Assembly (NCBI GenBank): GCA_900551325.1
Contig: URVM01000030.1
Coordinates: 1 to 30,878, forward strand
DNA length: 30,878 bases
Source: an uncultured Eubacteriales bacterium
GTDB lineage: Bacteria > Bacillota > Clostridia > Lachnospirales > Cellulosilyticaceae
Direction: 5' to 3'
Shown here: positions 8,201 through 16,352 of the stretch, piece after piece
How positions within the stretch are numbered: the stretch's first letter is position 1
Layout of the letters: each line of letters opens with the position of its first letter
Made by a program: the position numbers and the translations under genes
The notes under the pieces: generated by a model
Database searches by the model: none
Told to the model about the DNA's origin: nothing
The model's input: only the letters and a program-made list of their open reading frames with translations

Positions 8201-9001
8201 ATGAGTTCAGTAAATATAGTCGCTCCAACAAGTGAGAAGATCCAATTAGATACAAGTGGACGTGTTCTTAATCAAGAAATGGATAAAGATATGTTTATGA
8301 AGTTACTTGTAACACAACTTCAATATCAAGATCCACTTAATCCAATGGACAATCAAGAGATGATGGCTCAAGTAGCACAATTTACAGCACTTGAACAAAT
8401 GAAAAATGTTGCCGATGCTACAAATAAACAACTAGCTCATAGTATGATAGGCAATTATGTTCAATATACATATACAAATTCTGAAACAGGGCAATCTGAA
8501 CTCCTCCTTGGAAAAGTAGATTATGTGAAGAATAAAGGAACAGGTGTATTATTAGGTATCGGTGAACATGAAGTGTCCTTAGAAGATATACATGAAGTTA
8601 TTGACCCTTCTAATATTCAAGCTAACTCTTCAGCATTTGATTTAATAGGTAAGACAATCCAAGGTACTATTGAGAAGAAAAATGAAGCTGGCATTAGTGA
8701 AAATGTTGTGATAGAAGGACGAGTTCTTGAAGTACGTATGAAAGATGGAGAATCTTATGTTGTTGTAGGTGAAGGAGAAGAGGCTGTAGAAATTAAACTT
8801 GAACAAGTTCAAAATATTGTTGAAGTGCCTTCAATTACAGATAAATGGGTATCAGGTACAATTCAAAATGAAGAGGGAACAGAAGAAGAAGTTTCTGGTG
8901 TGGTTCAATATGTAGTTGTTACAAAAGAAGATACTTATGCATGTGTAGACGGTAAATATATACCATTTAAACAAATTAATACTATAAAAGAAGCGAACTA
9001 A
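8201..9001 (+). CDS. flgD: flagellar hook assembly (capping) protein FlgD with triplicated C-terminal module
   Basis: FlgD caps the growing hook and is needed for FlgE polymerisation. The N-terminal family region is intact: DKDMFMKLLVTQLQYQDPLN at about residues 28-47, then the FTALEQM motif (61-67). The protein has 266 residues because the part after about residue 80 contains three related modules: residues 82-133, 148-208 and 215-262. Each runs as a G-x-x-V/I strand, a variable loop, a G-x-V-x-x-V strand, a V-x-x-G stretch and a V/I-x-L/F-x-x-I end. Bacillus-type FlgD proteins usually have one such module, so this looks like internal duplication. Ribosome-binding site AAGGGGGA; flgE follows 13 bases later. 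Confidence 0.93.
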   Translation: MSSVNIVAPTSEKIQLDTSGRVLNQEMDKDMFMKLLVTQLQYQDPLNPMDNQEMMAQVAQFTALEQMKNVADATNKQLAHSMIGNYVQYTYTNSETGQSELLLGKVDYVKNKGTGVLLGIGEHEVSLEDIHEVIDPSNIQANSSAFDLIGKTIQGTIEKKNEAGISENVVIEGRVLEVRMKDGESYVVVGEGEEAVEIKLEQVQNIVEVPSITDKWVSGTIQNEEGTEEEVSGVVQYVVVTKEDTYACVDGKYIPFKQINTIKEAN

Positions 9002-9014
9002 GGAGGAATAGGGT

Positions 9015-10364
9015 ATGATGCGTTCGATGTATTCAGGTGTTTCAGGCCTGAGAGTTCACCAAACTAAAATGGATGTTATAGGTAATAATATAGCCAATGT
9101 AAATACAACAGGATATAAGTCACAACGTGTAACTTTTAGTGATGTTTTTTCACAAACACTTCAAAGTGGTACAGCTGCAAGTGATGAAACAGGACGTGGG
9201 GGACGTAACCCTATGCAAGTAGGCCTAGGAGTTAATGTATCTTCCATAGATATTATGATGACTCCAGGAGCAGCACAAAGAACAGATAATCCATTTGACC
9301 TTATGGTAGATGGAGATGGCTTTATCGTTGTGGGTGATGACACAGGAAAGTACTTTACACGTGCAGGTGCCTTAAGACAAGATGCTGAAGGAAATCTAGT
9401 TATTCCAAACGGTATGAAAGTACAAGGATGGCCAGCAGGTGATGATGGGAAATCTATAAATAGAGGAGAGGTAAGACCAATTGTGTTAACTGACCCTGCA
9501 AATGCCTCAGCTAAGCCAGAAGTTACAACAGGTGTGCAATTAAGTGGTAATTTAGATAAAAATAAATCTCCAATTGATACACAAATAAAAATGTATGATT
9601 CATTAGGAAACCTTTATACAACACCAATTGAACTTGAATTTAAAGATGGTGAATGGACATTAAGAGCTAAAACAGGTAGTGTATCTGGGCAAACAGGTGA
9701 ATTTATGATTTTAACAGATACAAATAAAAATCAATATGCAGTACCTAATGCACTAAATGAAGTAAAATTCAGCTTTAATTCAGATGGAACCTTGCTTGCA
9801 GAGACTAAGGATAATGTAACGCTTATAGATGGAAGGGCAACTTTTGAAATAGGAGAAATTAAGCTTCTTGAAGCATTTAATCCTACTACAGGAGATAAGA
9901 CACCTTTAAATGCTACTATTGGGGCTGATGGTAAAAAAATTCTTGTGGATATTCATGATATTACTCAGTACAATGCCAAAACAACTATTGATCCAAAAAC
10001 AAAAGATGGTAAAGCGCCAGGTGAAATGACAGGTTTTGAAGTAGGAGCAGATGGTAAAATTACAGCGCACTACAATAATGGAACAACAAAGTTACTTGGA
10101 CAAATCGTTGTAGCAAACTTTGATAATCCAGCTGGTCTTCAAAAAGTAGGAGATAACTTATTCCAAACAACAGCTAACTCAGGTGATTTTGACAATATTG
10201 GTAGTGCTGCTAACTTCCAAGCTGGCGTACTTGAAATGTCAAATGTTGACTTATCATCAGAGTTTACAGAAATGATTACAACACAAAGAGGGTTCCAAGC
10301 TAACTCACGTATTATTTCTGTATCAGATGAAATGTTACAAGAACTTGTAAATCTTAAACGTTAG
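9015..10364 (+). CDS. flgE: flagellar hook protein FlgE
   Basis: FlgE polymerises into the hook, the universal joint between rod and filament. The 449-residue product has the rod/hook N-terminal motif (DVIGNNIANVNTTGYKSQRV, about residues 21-40) and the C-terminal motif (ELSS-type: MSNVDLSSEFTEMITTQRGF then RIISVSDEMLQELVNLKR). Variable hook domains lie between. AGGAGGAA at 9001-9008 gives good spacing to the ATG at 9015; a second ATG at 9018 is also possible and would remove one residue. It is followed by flbD. The large size and the position after flgD favour FlgE over the related rod proteins FlgF and FlgG. Confidence 0.95.
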   Translation: MMRSMYSGVSGLRVHQTKMDVIGNNIANVNTTGYKSQRVTFSDVFSQTLQSGTAASDETGRGGRNPMQVGLGVNVSSIDIMMTPGAAQRTDNPFDLMVDGDGFIVVGDDTGKYFTRAGALRQDAEGNLVIPNGMKVQGWPAGDDGKSINRGEVRPIVLTDPANASAKPEVTTGVQLSGNLDKNKSPIDTQIKMYDSLGNLYTTPIELEFKDGEWTLRAKTGSVSGQTGEFMILTDTNKNQYAVPNALNEVKFSFNSDGTLLAETKDNVTLIDGRATFEIGEIKLLEAFNPTTGDKTPLNATIGADGKKILVDIHDITQYNAKTTIDPKTKDGKAPGEMTGFEVGADGKITAHYNNGTTKLLGQIVVANFDNPAGLQKVGDNLFQTTANSGDFDNIGSAANFQAGVLEMSNVDLSSEFTEMITTQRGFQANSRIISVSDEMLQELVNLKR

Positions 10365-10400
10365 TACATAATAAATTGGGGTATGATATGAGGTGATGAA

Positions 10401-10589
10401 ATGATTACATTAACAAAACTTAATGGGATGCAGTTTTCACTTAATGCAGAGTTGATTGAAACAATTGAAGAAACCCCAGATACAGTGATTACAACAAGGA
10501 CTGGCAAGAAATATGTAGTGCAAGAGTCAGAAGAGATAGTCATTCAAAAAGTTATTGCTTACAAACGACTTATTTATTCGCCTGTCTAA
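10401..10589 (+). CDS. flbD: flagellar FlbD/SwrD family protein
   Basis: This 62-residue protein begins MITLTKLNGMQFSLNAELIE and continues IEETPDTVITTRTGKKYVV, the diagnostic pattern of the FlbD/YlzI (SwrD) family. In Bacillus subtilis SwrD raises motor power and supports swarming; this function is family knowledge. The ORF lies between flgE and motA, and its stop is only 18 bases before the motA start, which fits a link to the stator. The start follows GAGGTGATGAA. It is soluble, with no signal peptide. Confidence 0.92.
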   Translation: MITLTKLNGMQFSLNAELIETIEETPDTVITTRTGKKYVVQESEEIVIQKVIAYKRLIYSPV

Positions 10590-10607
10590 GATAAAAGAGG
10601 TGGTTAA

Positions 10608-11393
10608 ATGGATATTTCAACAATAGTAGGATTGATATCAGGAATTGTATTCATTATTATATCAATTCTTTTAAGTGGTAGGTTAAGTCTTTTTTATGAC
10701 TTACCTTCCATTATGATCGTATTTGGTGGTTCTGCTGCAGCATTATTGATTGCGTACCCACTACCAAAGTTTTTGGAAGGCTTAAAAACAATTAAGCATG
10801 CTTTTTCAAATGTGGTTTTAGATCCACAACAACTTATTAAACAAATAAATGAATTAGCTTTAGCTGCTAGAAAAGAAGGGTTGCTTGCGCTTGAAGAAAT
10901 GGCACAAAATATGGATGATCCATTTCTTAAAAAGGGGATTATGCTTATAGTAGATGGTACAGATCCAGAACTTGTACGTAGTATTATGGAAACTGAGTTG
11001 ACTTTTATTGAATCAAGACATAAAGACAATCAAGGGTTTTGGGCAGCTGTAGCAGACTTAGGTCCAGCTTGGGGTATGATTGGTACACTTATAGGACTTA
11101 TTGCCATGCTAGATTCATTAGAAGATCCTTCTACAATTGGTCCTAAAATGGGGGTAGCTCTTATCACTACTTTATATGGTTCATTACTTGCAAACTTCTT
11201 TGCAACACCTGTTTCTAATAAACTTAAAATAAAAAGTAATGATGAGCTTTTACTTAAACAAGTAATGATTGAAGGGTTACTTTCAATTCAAGCTGGAGAA
11301 AATCCACGTGTTATCGAAGAGAAATTAAAAGCCTTCTTGTCACCAGCTTCAAGAAAAGATTTTGGTGAAGATTCAAAAAGGGAAGATGCTTAG
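10608..11393 (+). CDS. motA: flagellar stator protein MotA
   Basis: MotA forms the ion-conducting stator with MotB. The 261-residue product has four membrane helices: about residues 5-22, 31-50, the segment with AVADLGPAWGMIGTLIGLIA (about 146-165), and MGVALITTLYGSLLANFFATP (split across about 181-201). The cytoplasmic loop carries charged residues of the type that meet FliG (ARKEGLLALEE). The TLIGLIAML and GSLLAN motifs near the pore are typical. The start follows AAAGAGGTGG. motB follows after 12 bases. Whether the channel uses H+ or Na+ cannot be decided from these residues alone. Confidence 0.95.
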   Translation: MDISTIVGLISGIVFIIISILLSGRLSLFYDLPSIMIVFGGSAAALLIAYPLPKFLEGLKTIKHAFSNVVLDPQQLIKQINELALAARKEGLLALEEMAQNMDDPFLKKGIMLIVDGTDPELVRSIMETELTFIESRHKDNQGFWAAVADLGPAWGMIGTLIGLIAMLDSLEDPSTIGPKMGVALITTLYGSLLANFFATPVSNKLKIKSNDELLLKQVMIEGLLSIQAGENPRVIEEKLKAFLSPASRKDFGEDSKREDA

Positions 11394-11405
11394 AGGGAGG
11401 TAGAC

Positions 11406-12155
11406 ATGAAACGAAAAGAGGATGAACCTAAAAAGGGTGCACCGGCTTATATGAATACCTATGGAGATATGATGACACTCCTACTTACCTTCTTTGTATT
11501 ATTATTTTCAATGTCCACAGTAGATAATGCTAAATTTAAAGCTTTTATTGATTCATTTTCAGGTTCAACTGGCATCTTAGATGGGGGAGAAATCCTTTTA
11601 AATGAACAAGGTATGTTAGGAAATGGAGTACAACAATTTCCTAGTGGTAAACAAATTACTACATTAAGTGATCGTGAGAGCTATGAAAAAAGTAAAGAAT
11701 TAAATGGTATAAAAGATAATTTAGAAGAATTTATTTACGAGGAAAAACTTAAAGATAAAGTAGGCGTTGAACGTAAGGGAGATGCCATTATTGTTAGATT
11801 TGATGACGTTTTATTGTTTGAAACAGGAAAGGCTTCATTAAAGCCTGAAGCTAAAGAAGTGTTACAAACAATAGGTCAAGGTCTCCTTAAATATATTGAT
11901 CAGGGCTATAGGGTCAGCCTAGAAGGACATACAGATAATATTCCAATTAGTACACCACAATTTCCAAGTAACTGGGAACTTTCAGCTGCAAGAGCCATTG
12001 CTGTTGCAAAATACTTTGTAGAAGATATGCATTTTTCACCAGATACTGTTTCGGCTGAGGGCTATGGTGAGTACCGTCCTATTGCAAGTAATGATACACC
12101 AACAGGGCGTGCAGCAAATAGGAGAGTTGAACTTAAACTTACTAAGGAGCATTAG
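11406..12155 (+). CDS. motB: flagellar stator protein MotB
   Basis: MotB pairs with MotA and anchors the stator to peptidoglycan. The 249-residue protein has a short basic N-terminus and one membrane helix containing the ion-binding aspartate (TYGDMMTLLLTFFVLLFSMS; Asp at residue 21). A plug/linker follows, then a C-terminal OmpA-like domain (about residues 125-245). That domain has the peptidoglycan-binding signature VSLEGHTDNIPI and later NWELSAARAIAVAKYF and GRAANRRVELKL. Start after TAGAGGGAGG. All functional residues that can be judged by eye are present. Confidence 0.95.
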   Translation: MKRKEDEPKKGAPAYMNTYGDMMTLLLTFFVLLFSMSTVDNAKFKAFIDSFSGSTGILDGGEILLNEQGMLGNGVQQFPSGKQITTLSDRESYEKSKELNGIKDNLEEFIYEEKLKDKVGVERKGDAIIVRFDDVLLFETGKASLKPEAKEVLQTIGQGLLKYIDQGYRVSLEGHTDNIPISTPQFPSNWELSAARAIAVAKYFVEDMHFSPDTVSAEGYGEYRPIASNDTPTGRAANRRVELKLTKEH

Positions 12156-12181
12156 ATTATAATAATAGAGGTGGAGTAACT

Positions 12182-12637
12182 ATGGATAAGAAATTTAAAG
12201 TTTTTGTTATTGTTTCAATTGTGTTTCTTACACTTATTACAGTAGCAGGTGGAGTTACAGTATTTTTTATGATGAATGGTGCCAATAAGACGGCAAGTAG
12301 TGAAGAGAAATCATCTAAACAATCTATGGAAATCATTCATTTAGATGAACCACTTAACTCTAATTTGAAAATGGATAAAGATAATATTCCACATATTGTA
12401 CGTATAGCAGTAGGATTTGAAATAGATAACAAAGATAAAAACTATAAAACTTTCATGGAAGATTTTAACAATAAACAAATTATAATTCGTGATGGCATTA
12501 TCTCTTTATTAAGAAGTCAAACTTATAGCGAAATTAATAAGGAAAGTTTAAGTGATATGATTAAAGAAAAAGTGAATAGTTTATTAGGTACGGATATTAT
12601 ACAAACTGTTTATTTTGGAGATTTCTTTGTACAGTAA
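12182..12637 (+). CDS. fliL: flagellar basal body-associated protein FliL
   Basis: FliL is a single-pass membrane protein that sits around the stator and supports torque and stator stability. The 151-residue product has a basic N-terminus, a membrane helix at about residues 7-31, a low-complexity linker and a stomatin-like extracytoplasmic domain. That domain ends IIRDGIISLLRSQTYSEI and a C-terminal segment finishing VYFGDFFVQ, both characteristic of FliL. The start follows ATAGAGGTGGAG. The order motB-fliL-fliM is the one found in many Clostridia. Confidence 0.92.
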   Translation: MDKKFKVFVIVSIVFLTLITVAGGVTVFFMMNGANKTASSEEKSSKQSMEIIHLDEPLNSNLKMDKDNIPHIVRIAVGFEIDNKDKNYKTFMEDFNNKQIIIRDGIISLLRSQTYSEINKESLSDMIKEKVNSLLGTDIIQTVYFGDFFVQ

Positions 12638-12662
12638 GATGACTTTTTAAGGAGGTGCAAAA

Positions 12663-13649
12663 ATGAGTGAAATACTCTCACAAAGCGAAATAGATGACTT
12701 ATTTAAAGCTTTGACAACGGGAGAGTTAGATGTTGAGGAAATAAAAGAAGATAATAAAAGACAAGTAATAAAGCCTTATGACTTCACTAGACCTTCTAAA
12801 TTTTCAAAGGAACAATTAAGGACATTAGAAATTATATCGGAAAATTATGCAAGATTAATTTCTACTTATTTATCTGGGTATTTAAGAAATTTAGTACCTG
12901 TGGAAGTGATTAATGCTGAAGCTATTACTTATTCAGAGTTTACCAACTCTTTAAGTAATCCTGTTATTTTATCAATTATAGATTTCTCACCTCTATCCGG
13001 TTCCATTATATTAGAATTATCACCGAATATGGGATATGCCATTATTGAACGTGTTCTTGGTGGAACAGGAAGTTCAATGAATAAGATAAGAGATTTTACA
13101 GAAATTGAACGTATTATACTAGAAAAGTTATTCGCTCAATTTGCAAATCTCTTAATAGAACCATGGGAAAATGTAGTTGAACTTTCTCCGGTTTTAGAAA
13201 AAATTGAAACAAACTCCCAAGTGGCTCAAATTATTTCGCCTAACGAAATGGTGGCACTTATTACATTTAGTATAAAAATAGGAAGTGCAGAAGGAATGTT
13301 AAACCTATGCATCCCACATATCGTAATCGAACCGATTATGGATAAATTAAATACAAAATTTTGGTTTTCGCAAAATGAAAGAGCACATAACCCAGAATTT
13401 GAAAAAAATATTGAACGTATGATTCAACATACAAAAATGCCAATGAAAGCAATACTTGGCAAAACCCATATTACTATTAAAGAATTTTTAGAGTTACAAG
13501 TAAACGATGTAATTAGTCTAGATAAAGATATTGAGTCAGACATAGATGTTTATGTAGGTAATTTACTAAAATTCAAAGGTCAAGTGGGTAGCTATAAAAA
13601 CAAATCAGCTGTTAAAATTACTACAGTAATAAAGAGGGAGGATGACTAA
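12663..13649 (+). CDS. fliM: flagellar motor switch protein FliM
   Basis: FliM forms the middle of the C-ring and binds phosphorylated CheY. The 328-residue protein starts with the CheY-P-binding peptide (LSQSEIDDLFKAL, residues 5-17). A CheC-like middle domain follows (YDFTRPSKFSKEQLRTLEII), including the GG-type FliG-binding region ERVLGGTGSS. It ends in a FliN-like (SPOA) domain with ITIKEFLELQVNDVISLDK. Ribosome-binding site AAGGAGGTG. Its stop overlaps the fliY start by one base (TAATG), suggesting translational coupling. Confidence 0.96.
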   Translation: MSEILSQSEIDDLFKALTTGELDVEEIKEDNKRQVIKPYDFTRPSKFSKEQLRTLEIISENYARLISTYLSGYLRNLVPVEVINAEAITYSEFTNSLSNPVILSIIDFSPLSGSIILELSPNMGYAIIERVLGGTGSSMNKIRDFTEIERIILEKLFAQFANLLIEPWENVVELSPVLEKIETNSQVAQIISPNEMVALITFSIKIGSAEGMLNLCIPHIVIEPIMDKLNTKFWFSQNERAHNPEFEKNIERMIQHTKMPMKAILGKTHITIKEFLELQVNDVISLDKDIESDIDVYVGNLLKFKGQVGSYKNKSAVKITTVIKREDD

Positions 13650-14833
13650 TGACTGGAGAAATGCTTTCCCAAGACGAGATTAATGCATTACTAGGTGGGC
13701 TCCTATCAACAGAAAATAGTGAACCTGAGCCAACGGATGTTTTAACACCAGAAGAAATAGATGCATTAGGTGAAATAGGAAATATTAGCATGGGGACTGC
13801 TGCAACAACTTTGTTTGCACTTTTAAATCATAAAGTGATGATTACAACCCCTTATGTTGAAATCCTGTCTCTAGAAGAATTTAGAAGTCAAATTACAGAA
13901 GATTTAATAGCTATTTCCGTAGGGTATACAGAAGGGCTTATTGGAACAAACTTACTTATTTTAAATGAACATGATGTAAAAATTATTGCAGACTTAATGA
14001 TGGGTGGGCCAGGTGTAGCAAGTGAAGAGCCTATTTCAGAACTTCATTTAAGTGCTATTGCTGAGGCTATGAATCAAATGATTGGTTCTTCTTCAACATC
14101 TCTATCACAAATGTTTTCAAAGAAAATAGATATTAGCCCACCAGAAGCTATTCAAATGACTTATACACAAGAAGAATTAATAAAAACTTTAGGTGGAGCA
14201 GGACCAGTTGTAAAAATATCATTTAGAATGCAAGTAGAAGAAAATATTATTGATAGTCAACTTATGCAAGTTTTACCTATTAGCTTTGCAAAAGATTTAG
14301 TAGGCAATCTCTATTCAGGTTCTATGCAAAAACCTGAAGAAAGCTTACCAATAGAAACATCAAGCGCCAATTTTGATAATCATACACAGAGTCAGGAGAT
14401 GACGCAAATGGTAGCACCAATGAATGAACCATCACCATATACAGAGCCTATGAATTATAGCCCTAACTATGGACAACCAGTAGGACAGATGGAAGAAACT
14501 AGAACCCCTTCACCTATGATGAGAGATATAGAAGTACAAAGACCACAGTTCCCAAGTTTTGATACTCCGCAAGAAGTTTATCCAAAAGGGAATATGGATC
14601 TTTTAATGGATGTTTCATTAGAAGTATCTGTTGAACTTGGGCGTACAAGGAAGAAAATTAAAGAGATATTAGAATTTGGACCTGGAAGTGTAATTGAACT
14701 TGATCATCTTGTTGGGGAACCAGTAGATGTACTTGCAAATGGTAAGTTTATTGCCAAAGGTGAGGTCGTTGTTATCGATGAGAACTTTGGCATTAGAATT
14801 ACTGATATTATTAATCCAGAAAGCAGAATTTAG
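13649..14833 (+). CDS. fliY: flagellar motor switch phosphatase FliY
   Basis: FliY combines a CheC-type CheY-P phosphatase with a FliN-like switch domain. The 394-residue protein starts with a CheY-P-binding-type peptide (LSQDEINALLGGL, residues 6-18). It carries both phosphatase sites of the D/S-xxx-E-xx-N-x22-P type: D38/E42/N45/P68 and S135/E139/N142/P165. A Pro/Met/Gln-rich linker runs from about residue 225 to 315, and the SPOA/FliN domain is at about 318-392 (VSLEVSVELGRTRKKIKEIL). All key phosphatase residues are intact, so activity is expected. It sits between fliM and cheY, the Bacillus arrangement. Confidence 0.96.
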   Translation: MTGEMLSQDEINALLGGLLSTENSEPEPTDVLTPEEIDALGEIGNISMGTAATTLFALLNHKVMITTPYVEILSLEEFRSQITEDLIAISVGYTEGLIGTNLLILNEHDVKIIADLMMGGPGVASEEPISELHLSAIAEAMNQMIGSSSTSLSQMFSKKIDISPPEAIQMTYTQEELIKTLGGAGPVVKISFRMQVEENIIDSQLMQVLPISFAKDLVGNLYSGSMQKPEESLPIETSSANFDNHTQSQEMTQMVAPMNEPSPYTEPMNYSPNYGQPVGQMEETRTPSPMMRDIEVQRPQFPSFDTPQEVYPKGNMDLLMDVSLEVSVELGRTRKKIKEILEFGPGSVIELDHLVGEPVDVLANGKFIAKGEVVVIDENFGIRITDIINPESRI

Positions 14834-14845
14834 GAGGAAAGAATT

Positions 14846-15208
14846 ATGGCAAACCGTGTACTAATTGTAGATGACGCAGCATTTATGAGAATGATGATAA
14901 AGGATATTTTATCTAAAAATGGATATGAGGTAGTAGGAGAGGCTGAAAATGGTTTAAAAGCTATTGAAAAATTTAAAGAACTTTCACCAGACCTTGTATT
15001 AATGGATATTACAATGCCTGAAATGGATGGTATTCAAGCAGTAAAAAATATTAAAGCTATTGATGCTAATGCAAAGATTGTAATGTGCTCAGCAATGGGA
15101 CAACAAGCAATGGTTATTGAATCTATTCAAGCAGGTGCAAGAGATTTCATTGTTAAACCTTTCCAAGCAGAACGTGTACTTGAAGCGGTTAGAAAAGTAG
15201 TAGGTTAA
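14846..15208 (+). CDS. cheY: chemotaxis response regulator CheY
   Basis: CheY is the single-domain response regulator that, phosphorylated by CheA, binds the switch. In Bacillus-type systems CheY-P promotes counterclockwise rotation, i.e. running. The 120-residue product has the acidic pocket D9/D10, phosphoacceptor D54 (VLMDITMPEMDG), S82 in place of the usual Thr/Ser and K104 (FIVKP). There is no output domain. Ribosome-binding site TAGGAGGAAAG. It is placed between the switch genes and the export genes rather than beside cheA. Confidence 0.96.
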   Translation: MANRVLIVDDAAFMRMMIKDILSKNGYEVVGEAENGLKAIEKFKELSPDLVLMDITMPEMDGIQAVKNIKAIDANAKIVMCSAMGQQAMVIESIQAGARDFIVKPFQAERVLEAVRKVVG

Positions 15209-15212
15209 GCAC

Positions 15213-15569
15213 ATGCAAGGAGGGTTAGTATCAACATTTTTTCAACTTTTAACAGTGGGCATTATCTTTATTAGCGTACTTGCTTTAACCTATTGGGTAA
15301 CGAAGAAAATTGCTCTTGTTAAACAAGGTGGACAAAAGACAAAAAACCTTCAAATAATGGAAGTATTACAAATAGGTGGAGGTCAGTACTTATCTATTGT
15401 AAGAATAGGTACAACTTATCACCTTATAGGAAGTACAAAAGATCATATCAATTATTGTAAGGAATTAGATGCTGCCTCCTTGCAATTTGAACCGGTAGAA
15501 ACACCATCTTTTAATGAGTATCTCGCTCGTTTTAAGCACCATAATGGGGAGAATCAACATGAAGACTAA
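15213..15569 (+). CDS. fliO: flagellar biosynthetic protein FliO (FliZ-type)
   Basis: This 118-residue protein has one membrane helix near the N-terminus (about residues 9-30) and a small cytoplasmic domain with KIALVKQGGQKTKNLQIMEV and GGGQYLSIVRIGTTYHLIGS. This matches FliO (called FliZ in Bacillus), a scaffold that helps assemble the FliP ring of the export gate. The start ATG has no strong upstream ribosome-binding site (only AGGTTAAG from the cheY end), so re-initiation after cheY, 4 bases upstream, is likely. It overlaps fliP by 11 bases. The family is divergent, but position and motifs agree. Confidence 0.85.
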   Translation: MQGGLVSTFFQLLTVGIIFISVLALTYWVTKKIALVKQGGQKTKNLQIMEVLQIGGGQYLSIVRIGTTYHLIGSTKDHINYCKELDAASLQFEPVETPSFNEYLARFKHHNGENQHED

Positions 15570-16341
15570 TAAAAAAACTTTTAAATACTTAATATTAACA
15601 ATGATAGTAGGGATGTGTTGCTTTAGGGCAACACATCTTTATGCTACCACCATTGGGGTACCAAGTATTGATATTCAAGTAGGAACAGCCGAAACAGCTA
15701 CTGAACTAAGTCAAAGCTTACAAATGCTTCTCATGTTAACTGTTCTTGCTTTGGCACCATCTATTTTAATAATGATGACCTCTTTTACACGCATTATTAT
15801 TTCCTTACACTTTTTAAAATCAGCTATAGGGACACAGCAAATGCCACCTAATCAGGTCATTATTGGTTTAGCACTTTTTCTAACTTTTTTTGTAATGAGT
15901 CCTGTGGCTACACAAATTAATGAACAAGCCTTAAAACCTTATGAGGCACAGCAAATCACACAAGAAGAGGCTGTAGAAAGAGGATTAGCTCCTCTTAAGG
16001 AATTTATGCTAAGACAAACAAGAGATGAAGATATAAAACTTTTTATGGACTTATCTGGTAGAGAGCCTTTAACTGATGAAAGTCAAATGGTTGAAGCTTT
16101 ACCTATGCATGTAGTTGTACCAGCCTTTATGATTAGTGAGCTTCGTGCAGGATTTATTATTGGCTTTCTCATTTATATACCATTTATTGTAATGGATATG
16201 GTTGTAGCTTCTACACTTATGTCTATGGGGATGATGATGTTGCCACCGGCAACAATTGCTTTGCCATTTAAAATTTTATTGTTCATTTTAGTAGATGGAT
16301 GGAATTTACTTATTGGACAACTTATTCAAACTTTTAGATAG
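15559..16341 (+). CDS. fliP: flagellar type III export gate protein FliP
   Basis: FliP forms the core of the export gate with FliQ and FliR. The 260-residue product has a cleavable signal peptide of about 28 residues (basic MKTNKK, hydrophobic core, THLYA end). Membrane helices follow, with the family stretch SFTRIIISLHFLKSAIGTQQ and later MPMHVVVPAFMISELRAGF-type sequence. ATG 15559 is preceded by GGGGAGAA and overlaps fliO. Upstream in-frame starts would put a non-signal sequence in front of the signal peptide, so they are rejected. A perfect 10-bp inverted repeat lies in the signal-peptide coding part (15612-15637). Confidence 0.95.
   Translation: MKTNKKTFKYLILTMIVGMCCFRATHLYATTIGVPSIDIQVGTAETATELSQSLQMLLMLTVLALAPSILIMMTSFTRIIISLHFLKSAIGTQQMPPNQVIIGLALFLTFFVMSPVATQINEQALKPYEAQQITQEEAVERGLAPLKEFMLRQTRDEDIKLFMDLSGREPLTDESQMVEALPMHVVVPAFMISELRAGFIIGFLIYIPFIVMDMVVASTLMSMGMMMLPPATIALPFKILLFILVDGWNLLIGQLIQTFR
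15612..15637 (+). other. perfect inverted repeat inside the fliP signal-peptide coding region
   Basis: GATGTGTTGC (15612-15621) and GCAACACATC (15628-15637) are exact reverse complements around a 6-base loop, TTTAGG. The stem could be lengthened by two G-U pairs. It encodes roughly residues 18-27 of FliP, the end of the hydrophobic core of the signal peptide. It is followed by TTTAT, which is too short for an obvious terminator. A pause site, RNA-processing site or translation-delay element is possible but not shown. Confidence 0.6.
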
Positions 16342-16352
16342 GAGTGACTTAC

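Noticed and set aside
10361..10387. Possible promoter (TTAGTA ... TATGAT) between flgE and flbD
   Set aside because: Spacing is only 15 bases and the -35 is poor; the 36-base gap is easily explained by the flbD ribosome-binding site.
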